The notes below the pieces were generated by a model that had not been told where the DNA came from, did not search any database, and saw nothing but the letters and a program-made list of their open reading frames with translations. A program made the translations under genes and the position numbers. Shown here piece after piece: positions 27,266 through 34,650 of a stretch of DNA of 64,000 nt; positions within the stretch are counted from its first letter, which is position 1; each line of letters begins with the position of its first letter. The DNA lies in NCBI RefSeq assembly GCF_000429425.1, contig NZ_AUBV01000005.1:186001-250000 (forward strand), given 5' to 3'. The stretch comes from Algoriphagus mannitolivorans DSM 15301 (GTDB lineage: Bacteria > Bacteroidota > Bacteroidia > Cytophagales > Cyclobacteriaceae).

Positions 27266-28399
27266 TTAATCTCGATACAAGTCATAGAAATTACCCGGCG
27301 TAATCACCTTAAAGCTTGAATTCGGATACGTCTCGGAAAATTCTGCCGGAAACTTTCCAGTAGCTCCGTCTGCATACTTGAATTCAAAGCAGGTCAAGTG
27401 CCCGTCTTTTTCTTCGATATAGTCGATTTCTTTTTGGTCGTAGGTTCTCCAGAAGTAGATATTAACAAATCTTCTGTGGTTTTGGTGGAATTTGATCCGT
27501 TCGGTGATGCAGAAGTTTTCCCAAAGTCCGCCGACGTCAGTTCGGAGGTTCATTTCGTTGAAGTTGCGGATCACCGCATTGCGTATTCCTACATCGTAGA
27601 AGTAAATTTTTTGGCTTTTGGCCAATTCCTTCCGAAGGTTTCTGCTGAATGAGTTCAGTCGGAAAATCACAAAGGATTTTTCCAGCAGCTCCAAGTATCG
27701 CTTCACCGTATGCACATTCGTTCCGGTGATTTGCGCCAGCTCGTTCAGGGAAGACTCGCTTCCGGTCTGCAGGGCAATTGCTGCCAAAAGCTTGAAAAGC
27801 AAGTCCGGCTTTTTGATTTGCTCAAACTGGAACAGGTCTTTGTACAGGTAGTTGGATGAGATTTCGGCGAGTTCCTCAATTTTTTCATCTCCAATACTGT
27901 TGTACACCTGAGGATAGAGTCCAAACCTCAGGAAGTTGGGCAGATTGGCTTTGATCTGAATGGGATTGAGCGATTGTCCGATTTCTTCCAGGGAAAAAGG
28001 CAGAAGCAAAAATTGACGCGATCTGCCGGTTAGTGGCTCGGAGACCATTCCTGAAAGTTCAAAGCTGGAAGATCCTGTGGCTATAAATTGAACATGAGGG
28101 AAGGTGTCCACCAGTACTTTCAATACCAAACCGATGTTTGCTATATGCTGTGCCTCATCAAAAATAATAAGCTCGCGATTTCCGATAAACTCGGCAAAAA
28201 GCCCTGAGTTAGTCGTGGAAAGGGCGTCTTTGTATTCTTGAAGTTCACAATTTATATAGGCCGATTTTTCAGAAAACTTCTCAAGCAGGTGTTTCACCAA
28301 AGTGGTTTTCCCGGTCCTTCTTGCACCATAAAGGATCAGGACTTTTCCTTTGAAAAGCTGATCCTCGAGTTGGGTGATAATGGTTCGGGATACTTGCAC
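27266..28399 (-). CDS. AAA-type ATPase with DUF4143 C-terminal domain
   Basis: A 377-residue protein. The AAA_14 domain has Walker A GARRTGKT (25-32), Walker B ELIIFDEAQHI and a sensor region FIATGSSSFEL. The C-terminal DUF4143 part contains ENFCITERIKFH and a restriction-fold-like IYFWRTYDQKEIDYIEEKDGHLTCFEFKY. This family is abundant and patchily distributed in Bacteroidota; its role is unknown. The 5' flank carries a palindromic 32-bp tandem array, perhaps its own operator. Confidence 0.88.
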   Translation of the reverse strand: MQVSRTIITQLEDQLFKGKVLILYGARRTGKTTLVKHLLEKFSEKSAYINCELQEYKDALSTTNSGLFAEFIGNRELIIFDEAQHIANIGLVLKVLVDTFPHVQFIATGSSSFELSGMVSEPLTGRSRQFLLLPFSLEEIGQSLNPIQIKANLPNFLRFGLYPQVYNSIGDEKIEELAEISSNYLYKDLFQFEQIKKPDLLFKLLAAIALQTGSESSLNELAQITGTNVHTVKRYLELLEKSFVIFRLNSFSRNLRKELAKSQKIYFYDVGIRNAVIRNFNEMNLRTDVGGLWENFCITERIKFHQNHRRFVNIYFWRTYDQKEIDYIEEKDGHLTCFEFKYADGATGKFPAEFSETYPNSSFKVITPGNFYDLYRD

Positions 28400-28524
28400 G
28401 AGTTCGTTTAATCTAAATTCATGAATCTAACTTCACAAAGTTAGCTTAATTTATATATCCAACTTCACAAATTTAGCTAAATTTATGAAGTCAACTTCAC
28501 AAATTTCATTGAATTTGTGAAGTT
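28397..28524. repeat. 32-bp palindromic tandem repeat upstream of the ATPase gene
   Basis: Units begin at 28429, 28461 and 28493 with AACTTCACAAA, exactly 32 bp apart; 28397-28428 is a decayed fourth unit. Unit 2 is nearly palindromic (ACTTCACAAATTT / AAATTTATGAAGT around AGCT). Unit 3 holds a perfect 13-bp inverted repeat AACTTCACAAATT / AATTTGTGAAGTT with a 6-base loop (28493-28524). Confidence 0.9.
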
Positions 28525-28608
28525 TGAGCTTTTTAAACCTTGCGAAAGAGTGAATTCGGACTTTTGAGCAGATTGGGTTAACTTCCTCTTTCCCAAAATC
28601 AACCCACT

Positions 28609-29616
28609 ATGAAAAACTCCTTTTGGTTAATCCTTTTTGCACTTGCGGCATGTTCCGCGCCACAATCTCAGGTATTCCTTGTGCAGGAAGTCATGACTAT
28701 TGGCTCGGTCGAACGGCTCGATTCTGCAATCAATACCTTGATCTCAGCCGATGCTAAGATTGAAGTCTTGGCTTCGGGTTTCGAATGGGCGGAGGGACCG
28801 CTTTGGCTGGAAGGGCAGCAAGCCTTGATTTTTACCGACGTACCCACCAATAAAATCTGGAAATGGACCGAGAAGGATAGCTTATCTCTTTTTTTGACAC
28901 CTTCGGGTTATCTAGGGGATCGAACAGACAAGCGAGAGCCTGGAGCCAATGGTTTGACTTTGGATGCTGACGGAAATTTGATTTTGTGCCAACACGGAGA
29001 GCGACAAGTTGGGAAGATGCTTGCGAATCTTGATGAACCCAAACCTGAATTTGAAGCCTTAGCTACTGGATATGAAGGCAAGCGATTCAACAGCCCGAAT
29101 GACTTGGCGTTTAACTCAAAAGGCCAGCTTTTTTTTACCGATCCTCCCTATGGCATGGACCCTTGGGATGAGAAAGAATTGGATTTTCAGGGAGTTTATA
29201 GATTGGATTCGGATGGAAAAGTGAATCTATTGGTGGATTCCCTTTCCAGACCTAATGGTATAGGCTTGAGCCCAGATCAAAAGACCTTATATATTGCGCA
29301 GTCCGATCCTGAGAAGGCGAGATACTATGCTTTCGATTTGGATGAAAATGGAAATGTGGTCTCAGGAAAAGTCCTTTTCGACGCCACTTCCCTCCAAAGT
29401 GAAATCCGAAAAGGGCTTCCAGATGGATTAAAAGTACACTCTAGCGGGATTCTATTTGCTACCGGCCCAGGAGGAGTATTGGTGTTGAGTCCGGAGGGAA
29501 AGCATTTGGGTACGATTATGACAGAAAACGGCACCGCAAATTGTGGGTTTGACTCGAATGAGAAATTCCTCTATCTAACTGCAGATGCCTTCTTGATGAG
29601 GGTAAGATTGAATTGA
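28609..29616 (+). CDS. SMP-30/gluconolactonase-like lipoprotein
   Basis: A 335-residue protein with a lipoprotein signal (MKNSFWLILFALAACSAP, lipobox LAAC). The six-bladed SMP-30/gluconolactonase propeller shows EWAEGPLWL (metal-binding Glu), GANGLTLDADGNLILCQHGERQ, KRFNSPNDLAFNSKGQLFFTDPPYG (conserved Asn and Asp), RPNGIGLSPDQKTLYI and GLPDGLKVHSSGILFATGPGG. Family members hydrolyse sugar lactones in a calcium- or zinc-dependent way. Envelope location suggests periplasmic lactone turnover. The candidate RNA follows. Confidence 0.9.
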   Translation: MKNSFWLILFALAACSAPQSQVFLVQEVMTIGSVERLDSAINTLISADAKIEVLASGFEWAEGPLWLEGQQALIFTDVPTNKIWKWTEKDSLSLFLTPSGYLGDRTDKREPGANGLTLDADGNLILCQHGERQVGKMLANLDEPKPEFEALATGYEGKRFNSPNDLAFNSKGQLFFTDPPYGMDPWDEKELDFQGVYRLDSDGKVNLLVDSLSRPNGIGLSPDQKTLYIAQSDPEKARYYAFDLDENGNVVSGKVLFDATSLQSEIRKGLPDGLKVHSSGILFATGPGGVLVLSPEGKHLGTIMTENGTANCGFDSNEKFLYLTADAFLMRVRLN

Positions 29617-29765
29617 ATAGGCGGGATTGTGGATAACTCTAAAAATTCTGTGAATATCCTGTTTGTTTAATAAATATTCTGTGGGGAAAAATTGTGGGAA
29701 AATAAGCTTTGGATAATTTGCGATTGGATAAAATAGAGTGCAATTTTAGAAAACCAAGTAAGAGA

Positions 29766-30365
29766 TAAAAGGCCGGGAATACGATCCCGGATTCTAGTTT
29801 GAAAGTTTGAGATCAGGCGCAAAGGGGAATAATTCTTCGGAAGAGTTTCTGAGACGGATCACCGCAGAAGTGCCAACAACGATTAGATTGAGTTTGATTG
29901 TCTTCGGACAATTCAAATAACTTGGCGTGAAAGGCCAGTCGTGCAAACGGAAGGTTGAAAGAGGTAACTCCAAAAACGCAAAACAAGCGAGTCAGTCAGC
30001 TGAGTTTCTTCGGAGACAAAACGCAAATCGGGCACAAAGGAATCGAGGCTTAGACGCATCGATTTGAAACGGGTCACCGCAGAAGTGCTACAACAGATCG
30101 GCCCTGAAAATGCTCCTAGAGCAGATTCGGGATACCTGACAGGAAGGAGCTTTTGGTGACAAAAGTTTGAGACGGGCAACCGCAGAACTGTGACACTGGT
30201 GTCTAAAAAGGGACAATCCTTTCGAGGAGGCTTCGAACATCAGAATTTTGACCTGGGCAACTGGGAAAAGTCTTTGAACAGTAGCTTGGAGTGATTTGAG
30301 GACTATGGTTTTCAAGTCATTAGACGGGAAGATTTCGCAAGAAACTCTTCCCGTTTTTGTTTTTT
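29766..30365 (+). ncRNA. Candidate large structured RNA (about 600 nt)
   Basis: The 772 bases between the lactonase and arylsulfatase genes have no credible ORF but a dense set of hairpins on the plus strand: CCGGGA/TCCCGG (29773-29790); a 10-bp stem with a UUCG loop and one bulge (29893-29917); GTTTC-TTCG-GAGAC (30004-30017); TGCTC/GAGCA (30111-30123); an 8-bp stem with a GUGA (GNRA) loop (30148-30167); TCCT-TTCG-AGGA (30217-30228). A motif recurs at 29846-29871, 30063-30087, 30166-30190 and, weakly, 30246-30270; the first two share the 14-mer TCACCGCAGAAGTG. A terminator ends it. A possible TTG-N19-ATAATTTG promoter lies at 29692-29720. It does not match RNase P, tmRNA, 6S or SRP landmarks known to me. 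It could also be a long leader controlling the arylsulfatase. Confidence 0.6.
30324..30365 (+). terminator. Rho-independent terminator ending the candidate RNA
   Basis: A 9-bp stem ACGGGAAGA / TCTTCCCGT is followed by TTTTGTTTTTTT. A second small hairpin, TTAGGC/GCCTAA (30364-30380), sits just before the arylsulfatase ATG. Confidence 0.88.
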
Positions 30366-30388
30366 AGGCGAATAGCCTAAATTCCATT

Positions 30389-31840
30389 ATGAAGCATTTT
30401 ATAATTCTCTTTTTGAGTTTGATTTTATTTTCCTGTCAAGGAAAAAATCAAAGCGAAGCTCTTACAAAATCTCCTCCCAATGTGATTTTTATTCTAGCCG
30501 ATGACCTGGGCTATGGAGATTTAGGTTTTTTAGGCCAGCAATACATTGAAACCCCCAATATTGACCGCTTGGCTGCCGAAGGGATGGTTTTTACCAACCA
30601 TTATTCTGGAGCAACAGTTTGTGCTCCTTCCAGATCAGCCTTTATGACGGGATTGCATACCGGGCATACCCCAATTCGGGGAAATTCAGAAGTGCAGCCA
30701 GAGGGCCAGTATCCTATGCCGGATACCTTGATGACCATTTCCAAGATTTTTCAAAAGGCCGGATATGTAACCGGAGCTTTTGGCAAATGGGGATTGGGGA
30801 TGAACGAAACTACCGGTGACCCCCTAAATCAAGGCTTTGGAGAATTTTACGGCTACCTCTGCCAGCGCTATGCGCACCGCTATTACCCTGAATATTTATG
30901 GCAAAATGGACAAAAGGTAAACCTTCCAGGAAACGACTGGACCCAGAAAGTCACTTATGCGCCTGATTTGATTCAGGAAATGACGCTGAATTTTATCAAC
31001 AAGAATAAAGAAAAACCTTTTTTTCTCTTTATGCCGATCGTGATGCCCCACGCAGAGTTGGCGGCACCGGAGGATGAAATTTTCCAAAAGTACAGGGCTA
31101 AGTTTGGGGACGAAAAACCTCACGTGGCTCCTCCAGGAGGTGATTATGGGCTTGAAATGAAAATTCCAGGATACCAATCTACGGATTATCCTAGAGCAAC
31201 ATTTGCTGCGATGGTGGAGCGGATCGACCGATATGTAGGAGAGGTAGTTACGAAATTGGAGGAATTGGGATTAAGTGAAAAAACACTCATTGTATTTACT
31301 TCCGACAATGGTGCACATTTCGAAGGGGGTGCGGATTATGATTTTTTTGACAGCAATGGGCCTTTTCGTGGCTTAAAGCGAGATCTATACGAAGGAGGGA
31401 TTCATGTGCCCTTGATAGTCAAATGGTCGGGAAAGGTGAAAGCAGGAAGCCAGTCGGATCATGTGTCTGCCTATTGGGATTGGTTGCCCACCTTTGCGGA
31501 GCTATTGGGGCAAAAATCTCCTGAAGGGATTGACGGAATTTCTTTTTTACCCGCTCTTTTGGCAAAAGGAACTCAAGCCCAGCATGAGACACTTTATTGG
31601 GAATTTCATGAATTGGGAGGAAGGCAAGCTTTGAGAAAGGGAGATTGGAAATTGGTGAAGTATCAGGTGAAAGATTCTACCAAAACCACTATCGAGCTTT
31701 TTGACCTTAAATCAGATCCCGGAGAACGGCAAGACTTAGCTACTCAAAACTCGGAAAAAGTAAGAGAATTAGAGGAAATCCTGAAGCAATCCAGAATTTC
31801 AAATCCTATCTTTAAAATGTATGCTGATGAAGAATACTAG
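30389..31840 (+). CDS. Arylsulfatase-family lipoprotein
   Basis: A 483-residue S1-type sulfatase with a lipoprotein signal (lipobox LFSC, C16). Metal-binding ILADDLGYGDLG (35-46) and the sulfatase signature CAPSRSAFMTG (C78 to be converted to formylglycine) are intact. Later motifs are GKWGLG, FTSDNGAHFEGG and PFRGLKRDLYEGGIHVP. It hydrolyses sulfate esters, probably of algal or host polysaccharides, in the envelope. No formylglycine maturase and no SusCD pair is in the window. It lies 24 bases after the terminator of the candidate RNA. Confidence 0.93.
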   Translation: MKHFIILFLSLILFSCQGKNQSEALTKSPPNVIFILADDLGYGDLGFLGQQYIETPNIDRLAAEGMVFTNHYSGATVCAPSRSAFMTGLHTGHTPIRGNSEVQPEGQYPMPDTLMTISKIFQKAGYVTGAFGKWGLGMNETTGDPLNQGFGEFYGYLCQRYAHRYYPEYLWQNGQKVNLPGNDWTQKVTYAPDLIQEMTLNFINKNKEKPFFLFMPIVMPHAELAAPEDEIFQKYRAKFGDEKPHVAPPGGDYGLEMKIPGYQSTDYPRATFAAMVERIDRYVGEVVTKLEELGLSEKTLIVFTSDNGAHFEGGADYDFFDSNGPFRGLKRDLYEGGIHVPLIVKWSGKVKAGSQSDHVSAYWDWLPTFAELLGQKSPEGIDGISFLPALLAKGTQAQHETLYWEFHELGGRQALRKGDWKLVKYQVKDSTKTTIELFDLKSDPGERQDLATQNSEKVRELEEILKQSRISNPIFKMYADEEY

Positions 31841-31857
31841 GAAGGGGATTTCTTGTT

Positions 31858-32193
31858 TTATTCTTTAATAATCGACTCTATCTGAATTTCAAAATCAGGC
31901 AGGATTTGTTCAACTACAGCCCAAACAGCCCAAAGATCTACTCCTATATAATCGTGGATTAGCTTGTCTCTCATTCCAGCAATTTTCTTCCATTCATTTT
32001 GGGGATAGTTTTCCCGAAATTCAGATGATAGCTTTTTGGTAGCTTCTCCAATTACTTCGAGGTTCCGAATGACTGCGTCCTGTATTAGAGGGGAATTTAA
32101 AAAATCAGATTCTGAGAAGCCTTGGGAATATGAATTGATTCTTTGAATACTGGATAAAATATGTTCCAGATAAATTCGAGGATCTTTTTTCAT
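31858..32193 (-). CDS. hepT: HepT-family toxin (HEPN RNase, DUF86)
   Basis: A 111-residue all-helical HEPN protein with the R-x4-H-x-Y motif in MRDKLIHDYIG. HepT toxins are RNases that are silenced by polyadenylylation of the motif tyrosine by the cognate MntA. The gene starts with one-base overlap with the mntA stop, so the antitoxin gene is translated first. Ends about 17 bases from the convergent arylsulfatase stop. Confidence 0.9.
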   Translation of the reverse strand: MKKDPRIYLEHILSSIQRINSYSQGFSESDFLNSPLIQDAVIRNLEVIGEATKKLSSEFRENYPQNEWKKIAGMRDKLIHDYIGVDLWAVWAVVEQILPDFEIQIESIIKE

Positions 32194-32486
32194 TATAAGA
32201 TCCGAATTAAGTCCTTTTCAATCAGGGGTTTGAGAGGAGGGTGAAGTGATTTTTGTGTAATAAGATCGACTTTTATCTCCAATAACTCTGAAAGTTCTTG
32301 CTCAAGACCAATAAGTTCAAGAAGGTTTATTTTTTCTTTAAAATCGATAAGGATGTCCAAGTCAGAATCCTTGTTTTGATCCCCACGGGCATAAGAGCCA
32401 AAAACTCCAATAAGTTTGGGTTGGAATTTTTGTGTAACATTTTTGATGATTGTCTTCTGTTTCTCCGTGATTGCCATTTTCATCAT
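32193..32486 (-). CDS. mntA: MntA-type nucleotidyltransferase antitoxin
   Basis: A 97-residue minimal nucleotidyltransferase with GVFGSYARGDQNKDSDLDILIDF, the GSX10DXD signature. Transfers AMP to HepT and so blocks the toxin. First gene of the hepT-mntA pair. Several in-frame ATGs lie within the first four codons; the first is used here. Confidence 0.9.
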   Translation of the reverse strand: MMKMAITEKQKTIIKNVTQKFQPKLIGVFGSYARGDQNKDSDLDILIDFKEKINLLELIGLEQELSELLEIKVDLITQKSLHPPLKPLIEKDLIRIL

Positions 32487-32532
32487 TTAAGTAAATGAAG
32501 TAATAAAAGTTAGAGATTTATTTCTAGAAAAT

Positions 32533-32559
32533 AAAAACGGGAGCCATTCGGCTCCCGTT
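32533..32559 (-). terminator. Terminator of the GNAT gene
   Basis: A perfect 10-bp stem AACGGGAGCC / GGCTCCCGTT with ATTC loop. The AAAAA on its left gives a T-run on the minus strand. Confidence 0.85.
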
Positions 32560-32625
32560 CCCTTACCCAATCATTTACTTATTACCCTATAAGTAGAATG
32601 AAAATAGGTGTCAAATTGGCCTTCA

Positions 32626-33204
32626 CTATCCTTCTCTGACCTGCCCGCCGTAATTCTTCCAGTTCCAGAGAACGATCGCCCATTCCTGAGTTTCATCTTC
32701 AAACTCATGGATGACTTCAAAGCCTACACGTTTGTGAGCAGATAAAGACCGGAAATTACTCTTGGCTATCTCGGTGATGGCGAAATCATAGGTGGAAGAA
32801 AATGTCTCTCGATAGGCCTCATACATCCGGTCAAAAAGGCCCTGGCCACGATGGGATTTCCCGACGCAGATCTGTCCAATGACCATGTAGTCGCAGGAAG
32901 AGACCTTTTTGTCCTGATAGTTCAACCGATCAAACTGCTGAAACATCGGAACCAAAACCGGTACCAAGTCCTTGGAAGCTTTGGTCATTGCCAAAATATA
33001 TCCAACCACAAGCTCATCTTCTTTTGCAATGATATGGGGAGCTATGGAATTCATGAGTTGCAGTTGCTCCATGGAATGTCTGACTGTTACAAAACCCTGT
33101 TCGGTTTTTTCTGAGTCAGAAATAGAGTGGAGGTGGTTTTCCCATTGCAGGTCTAAAATCCCCTGCAATTCAGAATTGCTTTCAGCAGATTTGATTTCAA
33201 TCAT
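32626..33204 (-). CDS. GNAT-family N-acetyltransferase
   Basis: A 192-residue protein from the ATG at 33204. The acetyl-CoA binding loop is seen in IGQICVGKSHRGQGLFDRMYEAYRE (V-x-x-x-x-RGQGL), followed by FAITEIAKSNFRSLSAHKRVGFEVIHEF. Substrate unknown; could be a protein N-terminus, a small amine or an antibiotic. Stands as a single gene with a clear terminator. Confidence 0.85.
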   Translation of the reverse strand: MIEIKSAESNSELQGILDLQWENHLHSISDSEKTEQGFVTVRHSMEQLQLMNSIAPHIIAKEDELVVGYILAMTKASKDLVPVLVPMFQQFDRLNYQDKKVSSCDYMVIGQICVGKSHRGQGLFDRMYEAYRETFSSTYDFAITEIAKSNFRSLSAHKRVGFEVIHEFEDETQEWAIVLWNWKNYGGQVREG

Positions 33205-33344
33205 TTTCAAAAAAAACTAGAGATTGGATGCCCAAAATACCTCAAAAATTCCTGTTAAAAATCTGATGCTACCAAATATCCCAAGCAGGATGGATTGATT
33301 TTGAAATTGCTTAGTTTTATTCCAGTCATCTCAATTTCATCTCT

Positions 33345-33707
33345 ATGAATTTCAATAAATATTTCTTCGGAACCTGGTTTTTCTTATTTGCTCTCTTCGC
33401 TTATTGGCAGTTTAATGACCCTGATCCTGAAGTTTGGGTGAGTATTTACGGTGCAGCCATGATCTTCTGTCTATTGGGTGTGCGAGGGATTTTCCCCAAA
33501 ATTCCTCTGACATTGGTGGTTGTTCTGGCTGTATTAGGAGCTATTTATTTCTTTCCTGGTGGCATTGGAGATTGGATCTCTGCAGAATGGGCCCAAAAAG
33601 ATTTGACCATGAAAACTCCGGAAATGGAAGAAAACCGGGAGACTTTCGGCTTGGCAATCATCGCTCTCGTCCTTAGCCCAGCTTTATATAAAGCTTGGAA
33701 AAAGTAA
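33345..33707 (+). CDS. TMEM220-family small membrane protein
   Basis: A 120-residue protein with three or four hydrophobic segments and the N-terminal signature WQFNDPDPEVWVSIYGAA, typical of the transmembrane family 220 that bacteria share with animals. No function known. The coding end is close to the upstream region of the NIPSNAP gene in the same direction. Confidence 0.8.
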   Translation: MNFNKYFFGTWFFLFALFAYWQFNDPDPEVWVSIYGAAMIFCLLGVRGIFPKIPLTLVVVLAVLGAIYFFPGGIGDWISAEWAQKDLTMKTPEMEENRETFGLAIIALVLSPALYKAWKK

Positions 33708-33799
33708 ACGGGTATTTCAATCACCTATTTCAACCTCCGAAGGAGGTATTATTTCAACAATATTTCAATTGTATATCATTAAGCAAACCCATTAACCTG

Positions 33800-34549
33800 A
33801 TGAAAAAACTCTTGCTATCTGCGCTGGCACTCTTGCTTGCCTTCGGGGCTTTCGCGCAGCTCCCCAAAACTTCCAAATCCAAGTATTTCGAAATACGGAA
33901 ATACTATGCTCATCCCGGCAAACTACCGGATTTACTCAAGCGATTTGAGAATCATACCATGAAGCTTTTCGAAAAAGCGGGAATGGAAAACATCATCTAT
34001 TTTCTTCCCGAAGAAAATACGGACAATTCCATGACCTATATCTTGGGATATCCGGACGAGGCTTCCCGGGAGAAGAGTTGGGAATCTTTTCTAAATGATC
34101 CTGAATGGAAAAAAGTTTATGAAGAATCCCATGTCAACGGGCCACTGGTTGCAAAAATTGACCAAACTTTTATGGTCCTTGCCCCCGAACTGAATGATAC
34201 CCCGATCCCAACTGGAAGTGGAATCTTCCAAATGCGGACGTATCATTGTTTTCCTGACAAGATAGAAAATATCCAAGCCAGATTCAGAGATCACACCAGA
34301 GCCTTATTTGAAAAGCAGGGGCTGAAAAATTATCCCTATTGGTTGACAGTGGAAAAGGATGGTAGCCAGCCCAAATTGGTTTATCTACTGGGACATGATT
34401 CCAAAGATGCTTTTAATGCCGCTTTTGATCGCTTTAGAACTGATCCGGAATGGATCAAAGCCAGAGATGCATCTGAGGAGTCCGGAAAGATCGTAGAGAA
34501 AGTCGATGCGGTTTTCTTCAAGACTTTGCCTTTTTCTCCCATGAAGTGA
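33800..34549 (+). CDS. NIPSNAP family protein, secreted
   Basis: A 249-residue protein using the ATG at 33800, which gives a signal peptide MKKLLLSALALLLAFGAFAQ. Two NIPSNAP-type dimeric alpha-beta barrel repeats follow: YFEIRKYYAHPGKLPDLLKRFENHTMKLFEKAGM and IFQMRTYHCFPDKIENIQARFRDHTRALFEKQGL. Periplasmic, function unknown. A perfect ACCTCC-GAA-GGAGGT inverted repeat (33733-33747) lies in its leader and may form a small hairpin. A heptad repeat and a strong bidirectional terminator follow the gene. Confidence 0.87.
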   Translation: MKKLLLSALALLLAFGAFAQLPKTSKSKYFEIRKYYAHPGKLPDLLKRFENHTMKLFEKAGMENIIYFLPEENTDNSMTYILGYPDEASREKSWESFLNDPEWKKVYEESHVNGPLVAKIDQTFMVLAPELNDTPIPTGSGIFQMRTYHCFPDKIENIQARFRDHTRALFEKQGLKNYPYWLTVEKDGSQPKLVYLLGHDSKDAFNAAFDRFRTDPEWIKARDASEESGKIVEKVDAVFFKTLPFSPMK

Positions 34550-34559
34550 GGAAGGATTA

Positions 34560-34594
34560 GAAATTTGAAATTTGAGATTTGAAATTAAAAATTA
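34560..34594. repeat. Heptad tandem repeat after the NIPSNAP gene
   Basis: GAAATTT, GAAATTT, GAGATTT, GAAATTA, AAAATTA in phase, running directly into the A-tract of the terminator. Confidence 0.85.
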
Positions 34595-34628
34595 AAAAAG
34601 CCGTTCTGGGAATCCAGAACGGCTTTTT
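34595..34628. terminator. Bidirectional terminator between NIPSNAP and ThuA/PQQ genes
   Basis: A perfect 15-bp stem AAAAAGCCGTTCTGG / CCAGAACGGCTTTTT with a 4-base GAAT loop, serving convergent genes. Confidence 0.92.
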
Positions 34629-34650
34629 GCTTTGTGGGCCTAAAGGGTGA

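Noticed and set aside
29913-30315. Two minus-strand open frames of 88 and 75 codons in the candidate RNA region
   Set aside because: No family resemblance, low-complexity Ser/Leu composition, and they lie antisense to strong hairpins and a plus-strand terminator.
29766-30365. RNase P RNA, tmRNA or group II intron
   Set aside because: The conserved GGAAAGTCC/ACAGAAA segments of RNase P, the tRNA-like ends and tag ORF of tmRNA, and intron domain V were not found.
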